A stretch of DNA of 64,000 nucleotides from the NCBI GenBank assembly GCA_964035545.1, contig OZ037770.1, positions 10,132,973 to 10,196,972 of the forward strand. Reading direction: 5' to 3'. The translations under genes were made by a program, and so were the position numbers. A model generated the notes under the pieces. It saw only the letters and a program-made list of their open reading frames with translations, was not told where the DNA came from and searched no databases. This document shows, one piece after another, positions 27,035 through 39,100 of the stretch (positions are counted from its first letter, which is position 1; each line of letters opens with the position of its first letter). This stretch comes from Bugula neritina (lineage: Eukaryota > Bryozoa > Gymnolaemata > Cheilostomatida > Bugulidae).

Positions 27035-28570
27035 GCTCAATAGAAAAATGATGTCCTAACTGTTTGCAGTTTCTATGAATGAGTTATTTTAAAGACTGTT
27101 TATTTAAAGTTACAATACATGCATAGTACTGTGACTGAATTGAAAGTCAAACTGAGTGATATGTTATTATGGTTTACGTTGGGCTACTATATCAACAACA
27201 CGAGTAAAACCAAATTCATTTTATGTTATTATGCGCTACTATTCCTATAAAATCATGCATAGAGTTGAAAGTGAAAAAGACTATCAAATGCTGTGTAGGG
27301 AGTTGTGTTTCCTTGTTGCCTTTTGGCTTTCAATGGAAACAACCTTAGTAATTTTGGTAATTTGTTATAATATTAGTTTGATATGCACTATAATTCTTAT
27401 AGTGCACTGAAGACTGTATAACATTATACAGCAGGTAAATAAATAATATGCGTTTCTAAATCTAGTCGGAGTTGTCACACTAATATTTCATACTCTCCTC
27501 AAACTGTAAAATGGCTTATACATAATATAACATTCAGTTGTAAATGCATGCAATGCAAAAGAAATCGATGAAACTGATCTTATACACAATGGTTAGATTG
27601 CTACCAACAATTCAAGGTATAACTCGCATTGTGCAATTTATCTCCCAACTGCGTATGTCTACATAACACGGGCAGCCGTAATCCATAATGGAATATTCTA
27701 GAATTCTATCAGCTTGAAATAGTTGCCATTCTTGCAATTCTTACTACTATATTTTCACTCTTTTTAATGTTGCTTAAAGTCAAAGATAAAAAAGAAAAGC
27801 TGAATTCATAAAAATAATGTAAAGAAATTACGTTATAGTAAACATAGGAGAAAAAACAATGGAAAATATAAAATTAATTTACTTGTGCGTGTCTGTGGCT
27901 TATAATTATTCTAATTATATAAACTTCTAAATATAACAGCTATAGATACAGTACAATCTCTACAGTTATTAACAATCTAAATATATAATAATAAGATTCC
28001 TTATGACTTCTACAAACTAAGTAACTTATAATTAAACATGCATAATAAACATTAACCTAGCTGTAAGGAGAAAAAAAACCCCTAGTTTCTAAATACGCTG
28101 TGTGCCTATAACTAAAGTTATTACATTGAAACCAGCATACAACACACGATACACATAATATACTGCAGTGTAGCAGTAGAAGAATAAGCTGTGTAATATT
28201 GTAATTATTAACTAAAATAATAATCCAAAATGTGTTCAACACTTGCTAATAGCAAAAACAAAGCAATATTTTTCTAATTAGCATAAATTAGTAGCTCACT
28301 CCCAAGTATAGATGCGTAGACCGTGTTATCAAGTCGTATATTAGTAGACTGCAATGCAAAGCCTTCTGAGCAATATTTAACATTAAACCATGCTAGTATG
28401 TCAAACAGCTTTTAGGAGAAAATTCTGAGAGGTGAGCAAATTCTAATTTCTAAAACATCTTTTATTTTGCTGCTCTATTTTACTCCTATGAGTAGCTGCA
28501 ACTTACCATAATATATTTGCATTATTAGCCTGTGTCTTGTGGTTTAAATGTCTCACTCACTCATGAAGTT

Positions 28571-28768
28571 TATAATCGCTATCCCTGTGAGAAACCCCTG
28601 ATGGAAATGGTTTTTGTTGAAGTGGGCTAAAGACTTATTTAAATGAGGCACAGGAGCAATTATGACTGGATTCTTTTCCTAACATCACCAATAGCCTTTG
28701 TCCGGGTTCGAACCCATGGCTTTGTGTTTGTTAGACAAACGCTCTAACCCCTAGACTACGGCTGCTCC
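28571..28768 (-). mobile_element. tRNA-derived SINE, full-length copy
   Basis: On the minus strand it reads head GGAGCAGCC, A-box GTAGTCTAGGGGTTAGAG and an intact B-box GGGTTCGAACCCGG. GTTAGGAAAAG and ATAATTGCTCCTGTGCC follow, ending TCACAGGGATAGCGATTATA. It is the cleanest copy of the family here. Confidence 0.85.
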
Positions 28769-29512
28769 ATGTCTTATGGTTTAAATATTATCAGTTAAAA
28801 GTTGGTTTATTCAAAATATTGGTCTTGTAAAATGCTAAAGTTTTTGAACAGTGGTAAATTAAAATATTATGCTTGATGACTTTTATATGTTATGCTTGCA
28901 GATTAATAATATAATATAATATCTTACACTACATTTTTATATCAATTTGTATTCAGAGCCAATATTTTTCTAGCAAAAACTAAGAACTTTCCATTTTCTT
29001 TACTTTAAGCAGGTTGCATGAACAGAGTTAAGTACTGTTTGAGCTCAAGTTGCACTTTTATGCTGTTTCCATGACTACTAGTACCTTCAGTTTACACAGC
29101 CAAACTATCTGCTTGACTACATAGCTCTTCCTGTACAAATCCAAATCATAGCTGGCCTATATATATGCAGATTGCACCAAGAACAATGTGATAGTAGGGT
29201 ATATTTGAATAATGTATAAAACTGCTATAGTATGTTATTCAGTCGTTTCTGTGTTAATAACAAGGCTAGTTGAAAAGTTCTTAAACAATTTTCTCATTAA
29301 ATACCTATAGAGAAGAACTTGCGGATGAAGAACGCATCAACTATTTGGGAACTCAGCAACATTGTTGTTCTTTATTGAAAGGTTAAAACATTCATAATTA
29401 GTTTTTCAGCAACTAGTTCATAGCTCTAAACGTCTCTTTTTTCTGGGAAGCGAGTGAAATTTATTTTTGATCACTTGAGGAATATGTTTTTAAAAAATAA
29501 TAAAAAAAAATT

Positions 29513-29627
29513 TGTCAGGAGTGGGATTTGAACCCACGCCCACATTCGTGGACCAGAACACTACTACATTGATTCAATGTAAGGCATGCCTTGAGTCTGG
29601 CGCCTTAGACCACTCGGCCATCCTGAC
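29513..29627 (-). tRNA. tRNA-Leu(CAA) with an anticodon-loop intron
   Basis: The minus strand folds as tRNA-Leu. The acceptor stem pairs GTCAGGA with TCCTGAC, discriminator A. The D-arm has GGCCGAGTGGTCTAAGG, the anticodon stem CCAGA pairs with TCTGG, and the anticodon in CTCAAG is CAA. A long variable arm (TCCACGAATGTGGG) and T-arm GTGGGTTCAAATCCCAC follow. An intron of about 32 nt (GCATGCCTTACATTG...) interrupts one base after the anticodon, the standard position; removing it leaves 83 nt, usual for Leu. A long T-run directly downstream is the Pol III terminator. It decodes UUG codons. Confidence 0.96.
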
Positions 29628-29715
29628 TTCATGCATTGTCAAGTGATAACAGTGGACCAATCTCCAAGATTCAATATCCTTGCTATTTGGTTATGAATGA
29701 ATTTACTGCTACAAA

Positions 29716-32700
29716 TATGTGACCCGTCGCGACAAAACCGGGGATGTGGCGGCGTTTATAAAGTGTAGTAAATGAAGGTTTAATTTGGAAATACTTAAAT
29801 TTGAAATTAATTTCCAGTTTTTAGGTTTTGAACTTTTCTAATACAAAAGAATCCAAGGATTTCAAAAATCATACTTTCGTAAGCATTTGATGATTCCTTC
29901 AGCTCTAAAATTGCATTTAAAGTTGGTAACTAAGGCATTCAATTTTTTAAATGATGAAAAAATTGCGAAGTTATCAAGTAAAGAAAGAAGACAATTTTAG
30001 TCATTTTCATAGCGTGAGATCTTGTAAATTTTCTTTTTATCAAATGAATTCAGCTTACACCTCTTTCTTCGCATTGTCAGAAGCATCGTATTTAAAATCG
30101 AAGGCTAGCTTTAGTTTTTCATCGTGCTCCATCCAAAGTTAGCTTTTAAGTTACTGAGCTGTTTTGCCCTTTGGTGATAAATGCTAAACTTAATCTTTAT
30201 CTTTAGCGTTCAAGCTTGAAAATCACAACAATACAGGTAATTATACGCAAAACCATCATTTACGCAACTAACTTAGAATTGTTGCCAGGATTATTTGTAG
30301 TTATTCATACTGATAATATCACTAGGAGTATGTCTATTCTATACTAGTAGTAGTAGTAACTATTTAAATGACTCTCACTATGACTCACAGTTTGAGGTAC
30401 GGTTACTCATAATGTTAATCATAATGAATATCATTCATGATTTACTGATACTGGTATTTGGCAGTAAAACCAAATGTAGCTCATTAATAATAATAGTATA
30501 ACTTAAGTAATGATTAATAATTAAATTCACTATTTGAGTCTGACTCTGAGTTTCGCCTTACTTACTTGACTTACTTGAAGATGCAATCACATTAGACCAT
30601 TAGATTAGCGTAAGCACTTGATACTCATACTGATAGTATTATATTTATTGATTTATTCTATAGTTGATATTTAAATTTACATTGGAATTACTCTTGGTAA
30701 CTTTTAGCCTCTGTCTTAGATTTTGTCAATACAGTTACTGGTTACTATTACTATTAACATTAGGCCTACTAGTCAAACTACCGGTTCCTTTTGTGATTTT
30801 TAAATTAGCTCAAAGTTTGATTTAAAATATAATGATAAAATCTTGATCACATTATGCAGGCTTACAGTTACTGTCAAAACTCAATTGATAATCCGATTTA
30901 TATTGATAAAAGCATCACCTATAACCAAATTGAAATGGTAAATGTGATTAAATGTAAATGAGTATAATGATGAAATATTAATGCCAGTTCATGGTGATTC
31001 TATAGTTGACTGACTTAGTTCTTCAGTAAGTTACTTTTAGTCTTATTTAGTGAGTAGTAACACTAACTGAATGCATAAATAGTCTAAACTTTTAAATTTT
31101 ATTATAAAGGATGAGCAAAAATGTATTCATATTTTAAAGTAATTTATTGAATTCAAATTGATTTTATAGTAAATGTCTTCAATAGATTAAGTTGCACTTA
31201 GCTAGCTTTTTTACTCAATCAAATGCCTGAGTGGTTAATAGTTATCGAAAGACATTGCTTCAAAATTGCCAATTGCAGATATGCTAGATATTCAAGTGCA
31301 TAATGTGTAATTTTACTGATAATACTATGTTAATATAGAATAATCCGATATTCTGTACATTTTAGAAAGTGGACTTATGAGAGCATTAGAGTGAAGACTT
31401 ATACCTACACAACTCTACTACCTATCAATCTAACACTTCTAATGTAGACACTCTGAATTTTGGCTTGCAAGGTTATGGCTTCTGCTTATTTCATTCATAA
31501 AAAGGTTTGCAGTCTTTTAATGATGTGCTTGAAAATTTTCAACATTTTTTTCAATTTAAATTGTTCTGTTTAATTCAAAAAATTTAAATGTTGATAAAAT
31601 ACAGGATGACAACTAACTGCTGCTATAGTAGTACCACAAGAGCGTTTAACCAACTAAATTTTTATAATATAACTGCGTATAGTTTCTAATCAAGCTACCG
31701 TTTTCTTTTGTTATTTAAAAAAAGTCAACATTGTACTTGCAGCTCTGGAATAGACAATAGATGGGTAGATTGGCAGGATGGATGTCAAGTAGCAGCATCT
31801 ATAATTGCTATAAAATCAGCTGATGATAGTGATGAAGCTTTTGCCACATACATGATGTTATGTGTCCATACTCCGTAAACTCATATTATGAAGACTAAGG
31901 AAGTAGAAAGATGAAAAGTGCCTTTTTTGCAAAAACCGTAGAAGCTACCTAATTTTCTTTTCTTGATTAGAGTTAATTCAAGCATAATGATTGTATCCAG
32001 GCTGGATTTTTTACTGCATTTAATTAGTTTTTTAAAATAATGTATTTGATTTTTTAAATGTGAATTTTAATGCCTAATAAAACTCAAACGTTCTAATAGC
32101 TGATTTTATGTTTATATTTTCAACATTAATTGCTAAATTTAGTTGCCGTTAGAGATTATAAAGATATTTATGAATGAATCTCGAATGATCTCATAATAGT
32201 CAAATAATTTTCTCATAAGTGTTCTACTCATTAAGCAATAACTATGAAACAGCACAGCTCAATAGCTGCAGTTTGATATATTACACAATATATTAGAGGA
32301 GAGGAAGATATTCAATGTATAACAGGAAGCAGCTGCCCTTTTGTTTTATATGACTTCCTGCTGACTTGGATGCCTAATTTAAATATCTCAACACACAAAC
32401 TTGCTGAAACATCCTCTTCTTTGCTGGAATTGTTAAACCTTTCAATCATTAAACAAAGTAAACAGCAAATTGACAAATAAATTAGACAAAAAGTTTGGCG
32501 GCCATATTTGACCTAGTTTTATGTTGAGGCAGCATGAAATTTAGTTTAACAGAAAGCCCAAACTTTCACAATTATTTTGGTACCAAATTTGTCACCATTC
32601 CTATTATACGAAGACCCGTTGCTAAGGCTTGTAAATTGTAAACAAATAATTCTCAACTTATTCTAGAGTTGCCAACTTTAAATGCGATTTTCTCGAAACA

Positions 32701-32881
32701 GTAATTTAGAAATTCTAAAAACGTTAAAGTTTTTAAATACTAATATCTCGAGTTCTATTTATGCTAGAGACTTCAGATAAAGTGCAAAATGTTTGGAAAA
32801 GTCTGCTCTATCACCCCATAGTAATAACTAAGTTTTCAACACTATATATACATCCCTTGTTTTGTGGTGCCAGGTCACATA
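29716..32881. mobile_element. 3.17 kb DNA element with long degenerate inverted ends
   Basis: The left end TATGTGACC...CAAAACCGGGGATGT matches the reverse complement of the right end (TATGTGACC...CAAAACAAGGGATGT). A further internal match, GCATTTAAAGTTGG (29913-29926), recurs inverted at 32672-32685. It lies about 210 bp from each end, so the inverted ends are about 210 bp long. The interior has no open frame beyond about 60 codons and includes simple-sequence-like stretches (ACTAGTAGTAGT, TGATACTG). It is probably a decayed or non-autonomous DNA transposon. The left end lies 89 bp from the tRNA-Leu 5' end. No clear target duplication beyond a possible TA. Confidence 0.65.
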
Positions 32882-33176
32882 TAGAACAATTATTATTATA
32901 GTTTGTATGATTCACAGTAATCCATAATAAATTCATGAATACTACTAACTGCAAAAAATATTGAAGTGTTGTAGTTTACAAAAATTCAATATCACTGATC
33001 GATAGTTATGAAAATAAATGCTTATAATAACTAAATTTATATTCTGCAAAGCATTGGCTACTATATTTTGATGCATGAACAAAAATAGCATTTTTCACTA
33101 CTTAAAATATTCATTTTATAGCTTCAAAGTACTGAACAGTAAATCAAGATCAAGGAGTTGAGTGCCAACTTTCAGA

Positions 33177-36100
33177 ATGAAGAACAGTTCAGAATGGAAC
33201 AACATAACTACCTCCTCAGAACCATCTCCTGAGTTTGATCCATTCCACTACGACAATGTCGGTAGGGTGACGATCTGACTTTAACTTGAAGGGGGAGAAG
33301 GCGCTATGCCTGGTTCCCCTTCTAACTTGAAGAAGGGGCTACACCTGCTTCCCCTTATCTTATTTTGATATATTGATATTGATATTGAGGATTTTTCAGA
33401 TCAAATAACTCTGGATGATAATCTAAGCTAATTTAAACTTTTGATGTTTCAACACCATTTAATTATTTGTTAAAAATTGCAAGTTGGGTTTATAGAAATA
33501 TAACTTTGCGGCACAGCGTAGTGTAAATTCGAGCGTATAGTATAAAGTTTATAGTATAAAGAATAGAGTATAGACTTTTATAGACTATAGTATATTGTAG
33601 TGTAGTATAGTACAGTACAAAGCAGTGTAGTGCAGTGTATAAAGTGTAGTGTAGTGTAGTGTAGTGTAGTGTAGTGTAGTGTAGTGTAGTGTAGTGTAGT
33701 GTAGTGTAGTGTAGTGTAGTGTAGTGTAGTGTAGTGTAGTGTAGTGTAGTGTGGTGCCGTGTAGTGCATAGTATAACGAGTATAGTATATAGTGTATAGT
33801 ATATAGTGCAGTGTTGTGTAGTGCATAGTATAATGTGTATATTATATATATAGTGTATAGTATATTGTAGTGTATAGTATATTATACTGTATAGTATATT
33901 GTAGTGTATAGTATACTATAGTGTATAGTATAAAGTAAATTACAGTAGAGTATAGTGTATAGAGAATAAAGCAGTTTAGTGTAACATAACCCACAGGGTA
34001 CTGCTATAGTAAAACAATATCTATTATAACATATGTTTGCTGTTAGTTAGGTGTACGTGATACTACGTGTGTGTATCTGACATAACATGGTTGGGTATTG
34101 AGTACGCTGAGAATAACATATCAGAACTCATCTCTTTTGATGAACTGGAGTCTCTATGCTACGGCAGCAGCTGTGCAGGCAGCAGTATGATATTTTAAGA
34201 AATATTGACATCTTAGAAAGCCGATTGGTTGGTTTACATTGCAATATGATTTCGTTGCTACAAGTTGCTAAAGGAAAGTATTAAAGAGCCCACCCAGCTA
34301 TTAGAAAGCAGTAGAGCACATTGGATGATGTACTTTATAGTATGTTATACAACTGTATGATCAGCCTAATTCAACAGCAATAATATAAATATAATGATTA
34401 TTTATCTAACATCTAGATGTGGTATGAGTTATTAAAGACCGTATTAGTCTAAAATATAACATGAGTAGTTAATAATAACATTTTGTAACAACAATAATAT
34501 GTTTACCAGATTCTGTAATTATAGGAGCTAAAATTCAGCTAGTAACTACACAGTAAGCCCTCTGTGGTATATTATTACTTTGTATCAAGTTTTCAAACTA
34601 AAATATAAACACAGCTATTTAGCACATAGAATTTAGACCTGTCTTTATATAATATATGATAGCCTGCCTGTGTAACTATACCCTTTGTACCACAGATCAT
34701 AAAAACTTGTGCAAGTTTATAGTCGCCATCCCTGTGAGAGCTCCTGTTGGAAAGGGTTTCTATGTTTAGTTAGGCTAAGGATGTATTCAGAAGGGGCACT
34801 GGATGCTCTTCCTAACATCTACAATGGCCTTTGATGGGTTTCAAACTCATGACTTCATGTTTACTAAGCAAATGCTCAAACCCCGCCCTAGACCATGGCT
34901 GTTCCCTGTACCATAGATCACAGTTTATGTTTTATATTCTGTATCCTGTCTACTTTAGTTTAATCTTAGCCTTTGTACCATAAATAAACGTCTGCTTTAG
35001 TTTAATCTTAGCCTTTGTACCATAAATAATTGTCTGCATGTATTTTTTGTAGCCATTATTATGCCGATAGTGATCGGCCTGATTACAATTGTTGGACTGA
35101 TTGGTAATAGCCTTGTTATTGGCTCTGTGATTCGTTACAAGGCCATGAGAAGTGCTCCAAACATTTTCATAGGTACAAAAATTTTAAAACTCATGCTTAT
35201 ATTTAGTACTTACAGTACATAATTATACCGAACATATATACATTTACCTTACCATTAGCAATTGTTAACGAAATATCTTGGCATGACTGAAATGCTACTA
35301 AAATTGTGAATTTCTATAGTAATTTTAAACTCCGTGCAATGAAACTCTATTTATATCAGACTGACTTGCAGTGGCTTCACCATGTCATAATATTATGTGG
35401 GTTCGTTTAAATGAAATATTCCACTTTGTAATAGCTTAAGAAGAAAAAATAACAAAATTGATATACATGATGTATGTAAAGAGACCAGATACAACAGGAA
35501 TTACAATTTAATCATCTGCATATGTTTTGTTATAGGATGTTATGTTACATCTGTGTGCTGTGTGTGGTGTGTGTGGTGTGTGTGCTGTGTGTGTGTGCTG
35601 TGTGTGCTGTGTGTGTGTGTATTGAGATAGTAATATAGCCTAGCATTATGGTAAAAATATTGCAATAATACTAGACTATATTAATATCTCAATAATGTAT
35701 AATATATATTATATAATATATTGAAGTTGTATTATTTTATATATGCATTTCAATATTATATCAAATTATTGTAACATAATGCATAGTTGTTCACTATAGA
35801 ATTATCCTATATGATATTTTCCTATATATATTATATTTTCCTATATTATATTTTCCTACATTATAATAAACATTTCTGCAATGTATTATTTTAGTAAACC
35901 TGGCCATTGGTGACATCTTTCTAAACATCATAGCCTTACCCACAGTAGGCTTGGCATACACAACAAAGGGGTGGGTGTTTGGTGCTGCAGTCTGTAAGAT
36001 AGGATACTTTCTGAGAACCTTGTCTTTAGGTAATGTATAAGTCTACACATTATTAAAGGAATATTTATAATAAATCATTATTATAGATCCTATTTGCACA

Positions 36101-39100
36101 TCCCACCAGATTTCATTAGGTGTCAAATCATTTGCAAGCATATGCTGGGAAAAACTTTATGCTGCCTAATTTTTGAAATTGACTCATGGCTATAGCTGAG
36201 CATTATCTCGCACATCAGCTGTGTAATAAATAAAATGATAGTCTATAGGTATTTTAAGAAAATTTAAAAACTTACTCTAAGTATTAAAAATGGTTGAAAA
36301 GTTTGGTTGTTAAACTTTACACAACCCGGATAATAAGGCTGTCTTGTGTCTATTTCATGAGATCAACTGTAAAAAACCTACACTGTATCAATCTTCTAGA
36401 TCAAGTACTATTTCGAAACTACACTTATAATTTTAAGTTTTAGTTTTAAATTCTATATTATTGCTTTAAATGTTGGATAAGATAGGATTATATTGTCATG
36501 CTAGACAATTTGTTTATAATGAAACTGTTTTATTTTCTCCTTTCCACAGGTCTGAGTATATTCACTCTAACTGCTCTGAGTATTGATAGAGTTCTGGTCA
36601 TCTCCCAGTCACTAAAACTCTGGCAGACCCCCTCAGTTCGTATCACTGTCACAGTTATTATTGTGTGGGTTCTAGCAATTATAGTAGCTATTCCAGACGC
36701 AGTGGGCTACTGTCTGGTAAGTGCAAAACATGAATTTCCTAATAAGTATGCAATAGGAATGTCATTTAATGAATAATGAAAATGTTTTCTCCCGCAAGTA
36801 TACCAATTCATACTTATTTAAAAGTTTGTAAAAGCTTATTTAAAATATTTATATACATTACCAAGCTTCAGATTGGATGGTTTAAGCTAAAAACTTTAAA
36901 CATGCAAATTTTTCAAAAGCAAAAAAAGCAGAATCTGATCATTATATTGTATAAATTGTAACAGTGTCTTTATACTAAATATTAATGATTACATAAATAT
37001 ATCATTTTAAAGTAACACATTTTCAAATATAGAAATGTACAAATCTTATTTAAAAACAATTATCATCATTATATTATTATACTACATATATATCCAAATA
37101 TAAAAATATATAAACAAGTAAATATATATATATATATATACATTATACATACATATGTATAAATTCATATATTAATTGCCGTTTATATACATGCAATATT
37201 ATTTCTGAAGTATAGTTTAACACAATGTTTACTTACAATGCACTCTTCATTAATCTTCCCAAGATTTAGTCGAACTCAGTTTTTCAACAATATTATAGCC
37301 AGTGCAGCTGCAGCAGTAAACCATTGTCAGTACACATCTTTCATTGCCTGACACCATTGTTGCATGGCATCATTGTTGATCTTTACGCATAACAATATAA
37401 ACAAGTTAAAATAAACAATGACCAAGTTATATTTTGTCACTAACAAATCAGTACCAAGATCAACAAAACAGCTTTTTTCGAGTTTTAGAGAAATATTTTA
37501 CTGCTAGAAGTACATGTGGAGGTAAGACTGGAAAACACAATATAATTACACATTTAGATGATGCCGAGACATGCAAATAAAATATGTTGGCATAATAAAT
37601 AATGGAAACAATTTACACAATGACTAACTAAAACATTGTAAATTATAGTTTTTTCACACAAAGACAAAAGGCATAAAAATGATATTATTGAAATAAAACT
37701 CAAACGTTGTAAAAAGCATACTGTAGTACTCTAATACTCAGTTACTGGAAATAGAAAGTTTTTAGTTTTTTTTATTTTTTGCTTCTTTTTGAGCTCCAAA
37801 TTAAAGCATGTAAACTTATAGGTGCTTTAAATGTGGAGTTGACATATTAATAGCTTAGTGTACTATCTTTAATCCTTTTATAGTTATAACTTTGGCCAAC
37901 AGCAAAATTATAGGAAGTGAAAGTCCTGACAAGGAATTTTTCAAAATTATAAAACTGACAGAATGCACTTTACCCAATTTTTCTAGCACAATCTGCACTT
38001 TCAAGCATTCAATTGCAATCTTTATTTTTCTGATTTTTTTATATTAGGCAAAAAACTAATACTTACTAAATTTTTAAGCAGAGTTGCAACTCTCTTTAAT
38101 TGAATTCACGTTAGATACTGAACATACATGTACTGACTTCAGTACATCATATAATCTACTCTAGTCTATAAAACTGTTTTACCAAACTCAGGTTTATTAA
38201 TTTAGCATAAATACAGACTTTTACAATCAGACTTTAAAATTAAGATAAATAATAACTGCTTTTACATTTTTAAAATTTTAATAATATTATATCATGTAAA
38301 TTATATTATTAAAGATTTCAATTCTATTTTAGTATTTAGTATTTCAAACATTTAATTAAGCATTAATTTTAATCTAAAGTATTATATAACTTGACAAAAA
38401 GTACCAATATAATTTTATCTTTGTTTATGAATGCATACATTCATACCTGCATGCATTTGCTATTAATACAATTATCTATACACATTACCTTTGAAATGGC
38501 TTATAGTTTATTGCACACTAAGCCTAGGGCCACACTTTTCATTCACTGTTTGAAAACAGTTGCATCGAATTATAAGTTCGTGCAAACTTCAACCACATAT
38601 TCATCCTTACAGGCATCTATTCAAATAATGATAAAAGCAGTGATTGTATATTTTTTTTAGTAAATAAAATTTAGTTGCTTATAGTGCTAATGTTTTAGCC
38701 TTGGGCCACACTGTGCGTATTTTCGCATGCGAAAATTGAAATCACAAGTAGCAAAGGTGTCCACTGTACGCTTTGAGAAAACATTCGCACTTGTCGCTCA
38801 GTATTCTCAACGCAAGTGCGAATGGTCTCTGTCGTCGTCACCTAATTGGCTGGTAGTTATTCAGCGGGCCCAATTTCTTTATTTTAGTGCTACATCCTAG
38901 TAAATTGCGTTTTATTGAAAGCGAGTGCGATTTAAAAATGAAAGCTTTATTTATCACGCATCACTGACGCTACAGTGGACACCTTTGCTACTTGTGGTTT
39001 CAATTTTCGCATGCGAAAATATGCACAGTGTGGCCCTAGGCTAAAACATTAGCACTATAAGCAACTAAATTTTATTTACTAAAAAAAATATACAATCACT

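Larger units (their letters stand above)
15576..33176. other. 17.6 kb spacer between the two divergent GPCR genes
   Basis: Very AT-rich. I find no protein-coding exon I can support: open frames are short, compositionally biased and lack domain signatures. It holds the tRNA-Leu gene, the 3.17 kb inverted-end element, a SINE and several smaller repeats listed separately. Both GPCR promoters presumably lie at its edges, but no convincing core promoter motif stands out. Confidence 0.6.

Noticed and set aside
27156-27410. 84-codon hydrophobic frame in the GPCR spacer
   Set aside because: No start context, splice partners or recognisable motif; AT-rich DNA of this length gives such frames by chance.
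33578-33826. Thr-Leu-His-Tyr repeat open frame (minus)
   Set aside because: Direct translation of the GTGTA pentanucleotide array inside GPCR 2 intron 1.
38391-38660. 89-codon open frame at the left of the palindrome
   Set aside because: It overlaps the MITE flank arm and has no domain or codon signature; intronic to GPCR 2.
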